A stretch of 64,000 nucleotides of DNA from Planomonospora parontospora (GTDB lineage: Bacteria; Actinomycetota; Actinomycetes; Streptosporangiales; Streptosporangiaceae): positions 434,001-498,000 of the forward strand of contig BMQD01000002.1 of the NCBI GenBank assembly GCA_014647935.1, in the 5' to 3' direction. Position numbers and translations under genes: made by a program. Below are positions 16,016 through 24,952 of this stretch, one piece after another. Within the stretch, counting starts at the first letter, position 1. The number at the start of each line of letters is the position of its first letter. The notes under the pieces are model-generated. The model made no database searches. It had not been told where the DNA came from and worked only from the letters and a program-made list of their open reading frames with translations.

Positions 16016-17335
16016 TCAGGAGAGTTCGAGCGACTTGAGCACCCGGTCGGTCACCGAGGTGTCGAGGTTGTCCGGGATGGACATGTACAGCAGCGCGGGG
16101 CGCTTGCCCTCCCCCCGGTCCACGAGCACGAGGGTGGCCCGCTCCTTCTTCCACTTCCACCCGTTCTTCTCCGAGAGCTCGGTGAAGTCCAGGTCGAACG
16201 AGACCAGCCAGGCGTCCCTGCCGCTGACCTTGATGGCCTTGCGATCGACGGGCTCGCGCCGGTGCTCGGGGCTGTAGAAGATCGGCTCCAGCCCCAGCAT
16301 GATCTGCGCCGTGACGGAGTCCATGCTCTTCGGCCCGTCGTAGGCGTACCGGGCGGGAAGTTCCGCGCTGTAAATGGTGCCGAGCCAGCTGTGGCCCTGG
16401 CCGTCGTAGTTCTCGTGGGACGTGGTCTCCACCGCGCTGGTCCAGGTGAAGCCGAGCGCCCCCGAGGGGTTTCCGGTGGGCACCTGCCACCTGTCGCCGG
16501 GGAATTCGTAGGACAGACCGGTCACAGGGTCGGTGATGCGCCCGTTCTCCGGCTGGGGCATGTCGCCGGAAGGACTCTCCTGGGTCGGCGAGGGCTCGGG
16601 CGTCGACTCGGGAGTGGGCTCCTGCGTCACGGTCGGCACGGGCGGGGGGGTGAAGCCGCTCGCGGTAGGCCTGCCGTCCGCATCGATCAGGAACATGGCG
16701 GCGACCACGATTCCGATGATCAGGACGACCACCCCGCCGCCGCCGAGGATCCAGGGCCACGGGCTCTTCCCGCCCGGCTGCGGTCCGGGAGGCGCGCCGT
16801 AAGGACCGCCGGGCCCGCCGTAGGGTCCGGCCGCCGGTGCGACGGGTCCTCCGCCGTAGGGTGCGGCGGGTCCCCCATAGGGCCCGGCCGGGGCGGGCGC
16901 GCCGTACGGTGCGGCGGGAGCGGGTGCGCCGTAGGGCCCGGCCGGGGCGGGCGCGCCGTAGGGTGCGGCGGGCGCCGGTCCTCCGTACGGTGCGGCGGGC
17001 GCCGGTCCTCCGTACGGTGCGGCGGGCGCCGCGCCCTCCTGCTCCGCGGGGGGCATCCGGAGGGTGTCATCGGGGGTGGCGCTCCACTGGGGCTGCTCCA
17101 TCTGAACCGTCATGCCGCTCTGCGCCGCCCCTTCCTGGGACGGGCCCGCCGCCGGATGTCCCTGGGCTCCCGGCTGTCCCTGACTGGGTCCCTGCGGCGC
17201 CGAGGGCCCGGCCTGCCCGGCGGGCGGCGAGTCGAGCGGGTGCGTGGCGTCGGTCCACTGGCTGCCGTCCCACCACCGCAGCTGCGGTGAACCGTAGGGA
17301 TCGGGATACCAGCCGGCGGGGGTCTGCGTGGTCAT
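16016..17335 (-). CDS. DUF2510 membrane protein with Pro/Tyr-rich repeats and extracellular domain
   Basis: The 439-aa product starts with a DUF2510 module (AGWYPDPYGSPQLRWWDGSQ, residues 7-26). A low-complexity region follows, with about nine PAPAAPYGG-type repeats (about 105-180), one membrane helix (about 195-217), a Pro/Thr/Glu stalk and a folded extracellular domain of about 170 residues. The last part has two-strand-like motifs (SYEFPGDRWQVP, DAWLVSFDLDF) but no recognised active site. The architecture resembles kinase-associated or cell-wall-sensing proteins. It sits 58 bp after the pseudokinase gene and probably belongs to its operon. Confidence 0.8.
   Translation of the reverse strand: MTTQTPAGWYPDPYGSPQLRWWDGSQWTDATHPLDSPPAGQAGPSAPQGPSQGQPGAQGHPAAGPSQEGAAQSGMTVQMEQPQWSATPDDTLRMPPAEQEGAAPAAPYGGPAPAAPYGGPAPAAPYGAPAPAGPYGAPAPAAPYGAPAPAGPYGGPAAPYGGGPVAPAAGPYGGPGGPYGAPPGPQPGGKSPWPWILGGGGVVVLIIGIVVAAMFLIDADGRPTASGFTPPPVPTVTQEPTPESTPEPSPTQESPSGDMPQPENGRITDPVTGLSYEFPGDRWQVPTGNPSGALGFTWTSAVETTSHENYDGQGHSWLGTIYSAELPARYAYDGPKSMDSVTAQIMLGLEPIFYSPEHRREPVDRKAIKVSGRDAWLVSFDLDFTELSEKNGWKWKKERATLVLVDRGEGKRPALLYMSIPDNLDTSVTDRVLKSLELS
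16843..17031 (-). repeat. Codon repeats for PAPAAPYGG-type units
   Basis: An imperfect 27 to 30-bp unit encoding PAPAAPYG or PAPAGPYG is repeated several times inside the DUF2510 gene. It forms a flexible cytoplasmic linker and is a likely site of length variation. Confidence 0.7.
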
Positions 17336-17393
17336 AGTGGTCAGAGTAGTAAGAATCCGGTATGCAGTGCATTGTGGACCTTGCGATGCTTCG

Positions 17394-18917
17394 TCAGCAT
17401 CTGTAGGTGATGCTCGCCTTGTCGGAGATCTTCGCGCCGTCCGGAACCGGCGAGACGACCTCCAGGGTGGCCGTTCCCCTGAAGTTCCCCTTGCCCTTCA
17501 CGCGCCAGTGCATGGGAACCACGTATTCGGTCTTCCCGGCCGCCACCCGCTGGGCCTGCTCGATCGGCTCGTCCTTCTTGTCGCTCTGCCTCCACCGGTA
17601 GCGGACCTCTCCCGGGGAGCCGTTCGTGGTGAGCACGCCCCGGATGGTGATGGTCTCGCCGCACCGCTGCGTCTGCTTCGGCGCCAGCACCTCCACCCCG
17701 GTCACCGCCAGGGGAACGGACGGGCCCCGCAGCAGCCAGACCACCACAGCTCCCGCGACCATCAGCGCGAGGACCGCCGCGGAGAGCGCCGTACGGTATC
17801 GCCGGGCGGGGGGCCGGGACGGCCGGGGCGCCCGCTCCCCGCCGGAGCCGAGCACGGTGGCCTGCCCGCTCCTTCCCTCCCGCCAGATCTGCGCGGCGGC
17901 CGTCTCCGACGGCACTCCGGGACCGAACCGCACGGCGGCTCCGGTACGGCCGCCGCCCTCCGGGACCTGGAGCAGTGTGACGGCCTCCTCCTCGTCGCGG
18001 CCGGCCGGGAGCGGGACCGGAGCAGGAGCCGGGTGCGCCGCCCGGGTGGGCTCGTCGTGCACGGACCACCGGTGCGCGGTCTCCGTCAGCCGGTCGCGGG
18101 CGGGGAACCCCGAGGGGAGCAGGTCGCGACCGGCGAGCAGGGCGTCGCGGGCCGCCGCGAGGCCGTGGGTGGTGGCGGTCACCGCGACCCGCTCGAACAA
18201 TCCGGCCGCCCGGGGGGCGTCCACGGCCCAGTTCGCCGCCAGACCGCGGGCGAGCGAGGCCCAGGCCGCGACGTCCCTGTCCGGGACGGAGGGCCGCCCG
18301 TGCAGGGCGTCGGCCAGGCCGCGCTCGGCCAGCAGCACCGATCCGCCCGGGGCGATCACCACGGTGCCGGGATGCACCGCGCCGTGGGCCAGCCCCGCGG
18401 TGTGGACGGCCAGCAGTGTCTGCGCGGTCTCCGCCAGTACGGTGGCCGCCTCGCTCGCGCCGGGCCGCGGACCGCCGGGCGGCCGGGTCAGCAGATCGGT
18501 CACGGTCGGACTGACCGGTTCCCCGGTGAGCAGCCAGATCTCGTCCCGCGCGGTGATCAGATCGGTGACCGGGACCAGCCCCGTCAGGCCGCCCTGGAGG
18601 AGCCTGCGGTCGGCGACCACGGCCGCGACCAGCCGGTCCCGTGCCGCCGGGTCGGTGAACGGCCGGGCGTCGAACCTGAGCGCGCTCGCCGGCCGGCCGC
18701 CCGGGGCCACCGCCGAGTACCACGTCCCCAGTTCGCCGATCCACGTCCGGCCGGTCAGCCGGTGTCCGGCGAGTTCCATCTGCCCGTCGCTCAAGATCGT
18801 TTCCGTTCCGCCGTCGTCTCCGCTGCCGTCCCGTTCTCCCACCGCCCCCCCATCAGTGTGGACGGAACGCACGGCACCCGTCACCGGTCCCGGGACGGGT
18901 GCCGTGCGACGGGGCAC
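17394..18917 (-). CDS. Membrane-anchored pseudokinase with extracellular Ig-like domain
   Basis: The 507-aa protein (from GTG 18917; ATG 18779 is a possible shorter start) has a Ser/Thr-kinase-like N-terminal half whose catalytic marks are lost: the HRD loop is replaced by AHGAVHPGTVVI (about 177-188), DFG by LLAERGLAD, and the VAIK lysine is not present. One membrane helix lies near residues 385-405. Outside it is a domain of about 100 residues beginning VTGVEVLAP, with one likely disulfide (RCGE and the C-terminal TYRC). It follows the active kinase by only 7 nt. It may scaffold or regulate the two kinases upstream. Confidence 0.75.
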   Translation of the reverse strand: MPRRTAPVPGPVTGAVRSVHTDGGAVGERDGSGDDGGTETILSDGQMELAGHRLTGRTWIGELGTWYSAVAPGGRPASALRFDARPFTDPAARDRLVAAVVADRRLLQGGLTGLVPVTDLITARDEIWLLTGEPVSPTVTDLLTRPPGGPRPGASEAATVLAETAQTLLAVHTAGLAHGAVHPGTVVIAPGGSVLLAERGLADALHGRPSVPDRDVAAWASLARGLAANWAVDAPRAAGLFERVAVTATTHGLAAARDALLAGRDLLPSGFPARDRLTETAHRWSVHDEPTRAAHPAPAPVPLPAGRDEEEAVTLLQVPEGGGRTGAAVRFGPGVPSETAAAQIWREGRSGQATVLGSGGERAPRPSRPPARRYRTALSAAVLALMVAGAVVVWLLRGPSVPLAVTGVEVLAPKQTQRCGETITIRGVLTTNGSPGEVRYRWRQSDKKDEPIEQAQRVAAGKTEYVVPMHWRVKGKGNFRGTATLEVVSPVPDGAKISDKASITYRC

Positions 18918-18924
18918 GGGACGG

Positions 18925-20472
18925 TCAGCGCGGCGTCTCTAGCACGACGGGCGAGGCGGTGACCGGGGCGGAACCGCCCTCGCTGGGCGTCGACTCCGAG
19001 GAGGCCGAGGGCGCGGTGGAGGGGGCGGAGGTCCGGGGCGGTGCGGTCGTCGCCGGCGGTGGCGGCGGCGCGGACCGCGTCCGCGTCGGCCTGTCGGCGG
19101 AGACGGATTCCGGTCCGCCGGGCTCGGAGCCCTCGTCCTGCTCCTCCTCGGCGGGGGCGGCCGGTTTCGTCGTCGCCGGTGCGGGCTTCCTGGTGGGCGT
19201 CGCGGAGGGGGTGCGGCTGGGCGCGGCCGAGGAGGGGGCGGCGGGGGCGGTGCTGGGCGCGGCCGACGGAGGAGCGGTGGTCCCGGCCGGAGCGGGGGTC
19301 GGCGTCGCCTCGGGCCCGTCCTCCGGTTCCTCCGGCTCCGCCGGCTCGTCGGGCTCCTCGTCCTCCGGGGACTCGACGGGGTCGGACGGGGGATCGCTCG
19401 GAGCGGTGACCGAGCTCTGCGACTGCAGCACGGGGTCGTCCCCGGAGCCGACCAGCACGACGGCCACCCCGGTGATCACCGCGATGCACGCGACGCCGAT
19501 CGCGATCTTGACGCCCAGTCTGCCGAGCAGGGACTCGTCACCGCCGCCGAGGTCGGTCTCCGCCAGGGAGGTGCCGGTCTCCGGGGTCTCCGGCTGGTCG
19601 GGGAACAGGCTCGCCAGCAGCCCCGCGAGCCCGGACAGGCGCCGGCGCCCGCGCTCCTGCCAGTCCGGCCCGTAGGCGTCGGCGGCGACCGCCTCCAACT
19701 CGGTGACGAAGGCGGCGGCGGTCGGCGGCCGGTCGGCGGGGTTCTTGGCCAGGCCGCGTTCCACCAGCCCCTGCAGGGCGGGCGGGACCTCGTCCACGGG
19801 AGGCTCGAGGGTCTGGTGCTGCCGGGCCAGCGCGGCGACGGTCTGCGCGCGGAAGGGCCGGGCGCCCGTCAGGCACTCGAAGAACACCACGGTGGCGGCG
19901 TAGACGTCGGTGGCGGGCGAGGCGGGCGCGCCGCCCCACTGCTCGGGCGCCATGTACGGCGGCGTGCCCGCGGGCGCGCCGCCGTCGCCGGTGGGGAGCG
20001 CGATGCCGAAGTCGACCAGCTTGCTCGTCCCGCCGGCGTCGACCATGACGTTCTCGGGCTTGAAGTCGCGGTGCACGATCCCCGCCCGGTGCGCGGCGGC
20101 GAGGCCCAGCAGCGAGCCCCTGAGCACCACGAGCGCGGCCTCGGGACCGGTCGGTCCCTCGGAGCGGAGGATGGCGCGCAGGGACACGCCGTCCACGAGC
20201 TCCATGACGATGGCCGCGCCCTCGCTGGTCTCCACGTAGTCGTACAGCCGGACGGCGTGCGAGCCGTTCAGCCGGTGGAGCAGCCGCGCCTCGTGCCGGA
20301 AGCGCGCGGCGAAGCCCGCGTCGCCGCGGAGCTCGTCGGACAGATACTTGATCGCGACCAGCGTGCCCTCGGCGTCGTGCCGGGCCATCACCACGCGCCC
20401 GGCGGCGCCGGCGCCCAGCTCGCGGATCTCCGTGTAACCAGGGACACGCCAAGCCGATGGCATGCCGTACAT
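18925..20472 (-). CDS. Transmembrane Ser/Thr protein kinase A
   Basis: ATG 20472 is chosen because GGAGGAG lies 6 nt upstream. The 515-aa product has a complete PknB-type kinase domain: GAGAAGRV loop (20-27), Lys42 in VAIK, HRDFKPEN (134-141, Asp136), DFG (154-156) and GTPPYMAPEQW (169-179). One membrane helix (about 321-342) is followed by a long extracellular Pro/Thr/Ser/Glu-rich stalk with no PASTA repeats. It should phosphorylate Ser/Thr residues of cytoplasmic targets. It is a close paralog of the next upstream kinase and is in the same operon as the pseudokinase. Confidence 0.93.
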   Translation of the reverse strand: MYGMPSAWRVPGYTEIRELGAGAAGRVVMARHDAEGTLVAIKYLSDELRGDAGFAARFRHEARLLHRLNGSHAVRLYDYVETSEGAAIVMELVDGVSLRAILRSEGPTGPEAALVVLRGSLLGLAAAHRAGIVHRDFKPENVMVDAGGTSKLVDFGIALPTGDGGAPAGTPPYMAPEQWGGAPASPATDVYAATVVFFECLTGARPFRAQTVAALARQHQTLEPPVDEVPPALQGLVERGLAKNPADRPPTAAAFVTELEAVAADAYGPDWQERGRRRLSGLAGLLASLFPDQPETPETGTSLAETDLGGGDESLLGRLGVKIAIGVACIAVITGVAVVLVGSGDDPVLQSQSSVTAPSDPPSDPVESPEDEEPDEPAEPEEPEDGPEATPTPAPAGTTAPPSAAPSTAPAAPSSAAPSRTPSATPTRKPAPATTKPAAPAEEEQDEGSEPGGPESVSADRPTRTRSAPPPPPATTAPPRTSAPSTAPSASSESTPSEGGSAPVTASPVVLETPR

Positions 20473-20536
20473 AACGGTCTCCTCCGTTGCCGGGACCCCC
20501 ACCCGTAAAAGAACGGACCGTAGCTTAGCCATCAAA

Positions 20537-20551
20537 CAGCGCACTGCGCTG
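20537..20551. promoter_or_regulatory. 15-bp palindrome upstream of kinase A
   Basis: CAGCGCA (20537-20543) and TGCGCTG (20545-20551) form a perfect 7-bp inverted repeat with a 1-nt centre, 65 bp upstream of the kinase A start in an AT-richer gap. It could be an operator for an internal promoter. Confidence 0.4.
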
Positions 20552-20583
20552 ATAAATCACGAATTCATCTCATAAGAGTGGAG

Positions 20584-20679
20584 TGACCGGCGGTCATACG
20601 AGCCGGCCGGGCATGAGTCGGGCGGCGCCGGAACCGGCCATCGTCCGGGATGACCGGCGGTCATCCGATCCGGTCGGGC
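20584..20679. repeat. Two copies of a 29-bp repeat containing TGACCGGCGGTCA
   Basis: Copies start at 20584 and 20651 and agree at about 26 of 29 positions. Each begins with the 13-bp palindrome TGACCGGCGGTCA. The right copy overlaps the stop codon and last codons of kinase B; the left copy is in the intergenic gap before kinase A. Confidence 0.7.
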
Positions 20680-22661
20680 CCCGTCCCGGCCTCCGTGGAC
20701 GGCGCGGTGCTCTTCGTGCGGGGCGGGGCCGGCGCGGGCGGCTTAGGCGACGGCTTCCGGGTGGCGGGCGCCTTGAGCGTAGGCTTCACCGTGATCCGGG
20801 CCGTGGGCTTCACCGTGGCCCTGGCCGTCTGCTTCTGCGTGGTCCCGGGCGTCGTGCGGTCAGTCGTGGGCGTCGTGCGATCGGCGGTGGGCCGCCGCGT
20901 CGGGGTGGGCTCGGCGGTCGGGGTGGGCCGGGCGCACGGGGCGGTCCTGCCGCTCGCGCTGTCGGAACGCCCCGACGGCAGCCCGGTCGCCACGACGCTC
21001 CATCCCGACCCGCAGGGCACCTTCGGGAAGGAGAACCTGACCGTCCGGGTGTAGTCCGTCGCCCCGGCCAGGGCCACCGTCGTCTGCTGGACGCTCCGGC
21101 CCACCCGGAAGGCGACGCGCAGCCGCACCTGCCGGTTGTTCGCGGCGCCCACGGTGACCGAGGCGACGGCCGCGCCCCTGGCGTCGAGTGCGGCCCGTGC
21201 CACGTCCACCCGCCGGACCAGCGGCCTCGGAGCCGCGGTGGGCGTGGCGGTCGGGGTCGGTGTGGGTGTGGCGGTCGGCGTGGGTGTGGCGGTCGGCGTG
21301 GGTGTGGCGGCCGGTGTGGGTGTGGCGGCCGGGGTCGGGGTGAGAGTGGCGGTGGCGGTGGGACCCGGGGCCGGCGCGGTCGTGGGAGCGGCCGTGGGGC
21401 CGCCGGCGGGGGCGGTGGCTGCGGGCGGGCTCGACGGTCCGGCGGAGGGCGGCTCCCCGGTCCCGGGCGGTGTCGTCAGGCCGGGCGGCGTCGCGGGTTC
21501 TCCGGAAGGGCTCCCGGGGGCGGTCGGGGCGCCGGAGGTGGGGGGAGGGGAGAGGCTCTCCGGGCCGGGTGAACCCGGAGCGCCGGACGGCGGCGCGGCG
21601 GCCACGACGTCGATCCGCTGCGGTTCCGGAGCCCGGTCGGCGGCCAGCACGTAGACGCTGACGCCGCCGGCGGCCAGGACCAGCCCGGCACCGACCGCGA
21701 CCCCCGCCGACCTGCCGCGCAACGCGCCCAGCACGGTGCGGAACAGCGTGCTCTGGAACAGGGCGGTCCCGCCCTCCGAGCCGGGCGCGCGGAGCCGGAA
21801 CAGCAGCGGGAGCAGCGCCGCCAGGGCGGCCAGCCGAGACCTTCCCCGTTCCTCCCAGTCGGATCCGTACGCCGCCGTCGCCACGGCCTCCAGTTCGGCC
21901 ACGAACCCCGCGGAGGAGACCGGCCGGTCCCACGGGTCCTTGGCCATGCCCCGGGCGACCAGGTCCCGGACGGGCCCGGGCACCTCCTCCACCGGGATCG
22001 GCGCGTGCGCGTGCTGGTGCATCAGCACGGCCCGGTCACCCGCCCGGTACGGCCGGCGCCCGGTCAGGCACTCGAAGAACACCACGGTGGCGGCGTAGAC
22101 GTCGGTGGTGGGTGAGGCGGGCGCGCCGGTCCACTGCTCGGGCGCCATGTACGGCGGCGTGCCCGCGGGAGCGTCCGCCTGCCCGGCGCGCACGGCGATG
22201 CCGAAGTCCACCAGCTTGCTGGCGCCGTCCGCCTGGACGAGGACGTTCTCCGGCTTGTAGTCCCGGTGCACCAGGCCGCTCCCGTGCGCCGCGGCCAGTC
22301 CCAGCAGCGAGCCCTTGAGCACGACGAGGGCGGCCTCGGGGCCGGTCGCGCCGTGCTCGCGCAGCAGTTCGCGCAGGGAGACCGCGTCGACGGCCTCCAT
22401 CACGATCGCGGCGTTCCCGGCCTCCTCGACGTACTCGTAGAGCCGGGTCACGTTGGGGTCGGCCAGCTCCACCAGGAGCCGCGCCTCGTCGCGGAACCGG
22501 GCGAGGAAGCCGGGGTCGTCCCGGAGGGACTCCGACAGGTACTTGATCGCGACGTGCACGCCCGACTCGTCGTGCCGGGCGAGCACCACCCGGCCTCCAC
22601 CGCCCGCGCCGAGCTCGCGCAGCTCGGTGTAGCCGGGCACGCTCCATCCGCCGGCGGCCAT
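20661..22661 (-). CDS. Transmembrane Ser/Thr protein kinase B
   Basis: ATG 22661 has GGAG 6 nt upstream; a TTG at 22673 is an alternative. The 666-aa product has an intact kinase domain with GAGGGGRV (18-25), Lys40 in VAIK, HRDYKPEN (Asp134), DFG and GTPPYMAPEQW. After one membrane helix (about 330-350) there is a long Pro/Thr stalk with TPTPAATPTP-like repeats, a folded extracellular domain (about 460-560) with paired cysteines, and a second Pro/Thr tail. The kinase halves of A and B are very similar, the extracellular halves are not, so the two probably sense different signals through a shared output. Confidence 0.93.
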   Translation of the reverse strand: MAAGGWSVPGYTELRELGAGGGGRVVLARHDESGVHVAIKYLSESLRDDPGFLARFRDEARLLVELADPNVTRLYEYVEEAGNAAIVMEAVDAVSLRELLREHGATGPEAALVVLKGSLLGLAAAHGSGLVHRDYKPENVLVQADGASKLVDFGIAVRAGQADAPAGTPPYMAPEQWTGAPASPTTDVYAATVVFFECLTGRRPYRAGDRAVLMHQHAHAPIPVEEVPGPVRDLVARGMAKDPWDRPVSSAGFVAELEAVATAAYGSDWEERGRSRLAALAALLPLLFRLRAPGSEGGTALFQSTLFRTVLGALRGRSAGVAVGAGLVLAAGGVSVYVLAADRAPEPQRIDVVAAAPPSGAPGSPGPESLSPPPTSGAPTAPGSPSGEPATPPGLTTPPGTGEPPSAGPSSPPAATAPAGGPTAAPTTAPAPGPTATATLTPTPAATPTPAATPTPTATPTPTATPTPTPTATPTAAPRPLVRRVDVARAALDARGAAVASVTVGAANNRQVRLRVAFRVGRSVQQTTVALAGATDYTRTVRFSFPKVPCGSGWSVVATGLPSGRSDSASGRTAPCARPTPTAEPTPTRRPTADRTTPTTDRTTPGTTQKQTARATVKPTARITVKPTLKAPATRKPSPKPPAPAPPRTKSTAPSTEAGTGPDRIG

Positions 22662-22749
22662 GACGCTCTCCAATGGGTTCGGGGTGAGGCTCCTTCGATG
22701 ATCCTCTGATGAGACGTCTGGGCCGGGTATCCGGTTTGCCGGAGCAGCC

Positions 22750-23442
22750 TTACCCGATGGTTATGTTTCGCGAGGCGATATGTCCGGGCACGGGCAGGTC
22801 CGCCGTCAGGGCGGGGTCCGGCTCGGGCTCGCCCCACGTCGTGCGGAGCGGCAGGACCCCGGCCCAGATCGGCAGCCCGTAGTCCTCCTCGTCGTCGACC
22901 GGCGGCCCCTGCCGGATCTTCACCGAGGCCTCGGCGAGGGAGAGGGCGAGCACGGCCGTCGCGGCGAGCTCCTTGCGGGTCGGCGGGCGCACGGCGTCCC
23001 ACTGGCCGGGAGCGAGCTGCTCGGTGATCGCGCGCAGCCCGGCCAGGTGCTCGTCGGGGTCGGTCACGAGGCGGGGAGTGCCGTAGACCATGGCCGAGCG
23101 GTAGTTGACCGAGTGGTGGAAGGCCGACCGGGCCAGCACGATGCCGTCCAGGTGGGTGACGGTGACGCAGACCTCGCCTCCGTCTCCGCCGGCCCGCAGG
23201 GAGGTGGCGCCGGTGGAACCGTGCAGGTAGAGGGTGTCGCCGATGCGGCCGTAGCCGGTGGGCACCACCATCGGGACGCCGCGGGCCACCACGCCCAGGT
23301 GGCAGATGAGCCCGGCGTCCAGCACGGCGTACAGGTCGGCGCGGTCGGTGCGGGCCCGCTCCCGGGAACGGCCGAGGACGGTCCGGGGGGTCGCCGAGAG
23401 CGGCGGGACGGACGGGGCGGGCGGCGAGGAGGGTGAGGACAT
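22750..23442 (-). CDS. Pyridoxamine 5'-phosphate oxidase-related flavoprotein
   Basis: The 230-aa protein contains a split-barrel FMN-binding domain: LDAGLICHLGVVARGVPMVV, GRIGDTLYLHGSTGATSL, VTVTHLDGIVLARSAFHHSV and YRSAMVYG. These match the PPOX family whose genes commonly lie next to MocR/PdxR regulators, as here. It may be a flavin- or heme-linked reductase or a B6-linked oxidase; the exact substrate is not clear. It is divergent from the MocR gene with a shared promoter region. Confidence 0.85.
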   Translation of the reverse strand: MSSPSSPPAPSVPPLSATPRTVLGRSRERARTDRADLYAVLDAGLICHLGVVARGVPMVVPTGYGRIGDTLYLHGSTGATSLRAGGDGGEVCVTVTHLDGIVLARSAFHHSVNYRSAMVYGTPRLVTDPDEHLAGLRAITEQLAPGQWDAVRPPTRKELAATAVLALSLAEASVKIRQGPPVDDEEDYGLPIWAGVLPLRTTWGEPEPDPALTADLPVPGHIASRNITIG

Positions 23443-23461
23443 GGTCCTAACCTAGACAGGG

Positions 23462-23486
23462 AGTGGACACCGGGAACACGTCCACT
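23462..23486. promoter_or_regulatory. Putative MocR operator in the divergent promoter
   Basis: AGTGGAC (23462-23468) and GTCCACT (23480-23486) form a perfect 7-bp inverted repeat with an 11-nt spacer, between the two divergent genes. If the MocR gene starts at TTG 23511, the repeat is fully intergenic and well placed to control both genes. Confidence 0.5.
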
Positions 23487-23510
23487 TCCCGTCTGATCCG
23501 GGAGACCACT

Positions 23511-24935
23511 TTGCCCCCCATCCCCGTCGACCTGCCCCTCGCGGTGGACCGCGCCGCCCCGGTCTCCCTCACCGTCCAGCTCGGCGACCGGTTGCGCGCC
23601 GCCATCCGCGGCGGGACCCTCAAGCCCGGTGAGCGGCTGCCCTCGACCCGCGCGCTGGCCCGCCAGCTCGCCGTCAGCCGCACCGTCGTCACCGAGGCCT
23701 ACCAGCAGCTCTACGCCGAAGGCTGGATCGAGGGCCGCCACGGCTCCGGCACCTACGTGGCCGACCTCGACCTCTCCTGGCACGGCCCCGCGGCGGAGCC
23801 GGCCGGTGCGACGCGGGGGAGGCCCGTGACGCGCCGCGCGGGTGCGGCGACGGCTCCGGACGGCGGGCCCCTGATCGATCTGCGGCCGGGACGGCCGTGG
23901 GTGCGGGACTACGACGAGGCGGCGTGGCGGCGGGCGTGGCGGCAGGCCGCCGACCTGCCGCCGGGGGACGACCCCGACCCCTACGGCCTGCCGCGGCTGC
24001 GGGAGGCGCTGGCCGTGCACCTGCGCAGGACCAGGGGCGTCCCGGCGGGCCCGGAGAACGTCATGGTCACCCGCGGCACCGGCAACGGCCTCGACCTGCT
24101 CGCGGCCACCGTCCTGCGCTCCGGTGACCGGGCGGGCGTCGAGGACCCCGGCTGGCGCAGGGCGCGGACGATCCTCCGGGCGCGGGGCGCCGCGATCGTC
24201 CCCTGCCCGGTGGACGCCGACGGGGTACTCGTCGACGGGCTGCCGGAGGACCTCGGCCTGCTGTACACCACGCCCGCCCACCAGTACCCGCTCGGCGGGC
24301 GCCTGCCCATCGCGCGCCGGGAGCGCCTGCTCGCCTGGGCCCGGCGCAGCGGCGCGTTCGTCGTGGAGGACGACTACGACGCCGAGTTCCGTTACGACGT
24401 CGCCCCGCTGCCCGCCCTGTACGGCCTCGACCCCGATCAGGTGGTGCTGCTCGGCACCCTGTCGAAGTCCCTGTCCCCGGACATCGGGGTCGGCTGGCTG
24501 GTCGCCTCCCCCGGCCTGCTCGACGCCGTCGCCCGGACCCGCGAGGACCTGACCGACCGCACCGGGGGCCCGGCCCAGCAGGCGGTGACCGTACTGCTGG
24601 AGCGCGGCGATCTCGACCGGCACCTGCGCCGCATGCGGCTGGAGTACGCCCGGCGGCGGGCCGCGCTCGTGGCGGCGCTCGGCTCCCGGGTGACGGGGGA
24701 CACCGCGGGCCTGCACGTCATGGTCGGGCTCCCGGAGCACCGGGTCGGTCCCCTCGTCGAGGCGGCCCGCGCCCGCGGCGTCCTGCTGGACACCACCGAC
24801 CGCCACCACCACGGGCCGCCCGGCCGGCACGGCCTGGTGATCGGGTACGGCTCCGCCTCGCTCGCCCAGGTGCGGGCCGGGGCCGCGATCCTGGCCCGGT
24901 TGCTGGGGCCGGGACTGGCGGACGGTGCAGAATAA
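23511..24935 (+). CDS. MocR/PdxR-type regulator (GntR HTH plus aminotransferase domain)
   Basis: TTG 23511 is chosen because GGGAG lies 6 nt upstream; a GTG at 23463 in the same frame has no such site and would include the operator. The product (474 aa) has a GntR winged helix (GDRLRAAIRGGTLKPGERLP, then STRALARQLAVSRTVV) and a class I aminotransferase fold with VVEDDYDAEF and the PLP Lys in GTLSKSLSPDIGVGW. MocR proteins sense PLP or amino compounds and regulate neighbours; the obvious target is the divergent PPOX gene. Cytoplasmic. Confidence 0.92.
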   Translation: MPPIPVDLPLAVDRAAPVSLTVQLGDRLRAAIRGGTLKPGERLPSTRALARQLAVSRTVVTEAYQQLYAEGWIEGRHGSGTYVADLDLSWHGPAAEPAGATRGRPVTRRAGAATAPDGGPLIDLRPGRPWVRDYDEAAWRRAWRQAADLPPGDDPDPYGLPRLREALAVHLRRTRGVPAGPENVMVTRGTGNGLDLLAATVLRSGDRAGVEDPGWRRARTILRARGAAIVPCPVDADGVLVDGLPEDLGLLYTTPAHQYPLGGRLPIARRERLLAWARRSGAFVVEDDYDAEFRYDVAPLPALYGLDPDQVVLLGTLSKSLSPDIGVGWLVASPGLLDAVARTREDLTDRTGGPAQQAVTVLLERGDLDRHLRRMRLEYARRRAALVAALGSRVTGDTAGLHVMVGLPEHRVGPLVEAARARGVLLDTTDRHHHGPPGRHGLVIGYGSASLAQVRAGAAILARLLGPGLADGAE

Positions 24936-24952
24936 CGTTCTAATAGTGGGCC

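Noticed and set aside
24927-24945. AGAATAACGTTCT as a TetR palindrome before the APH-like gene
   Set aside because: Only 4-bp arms match, so it is too weak to report as an operator.
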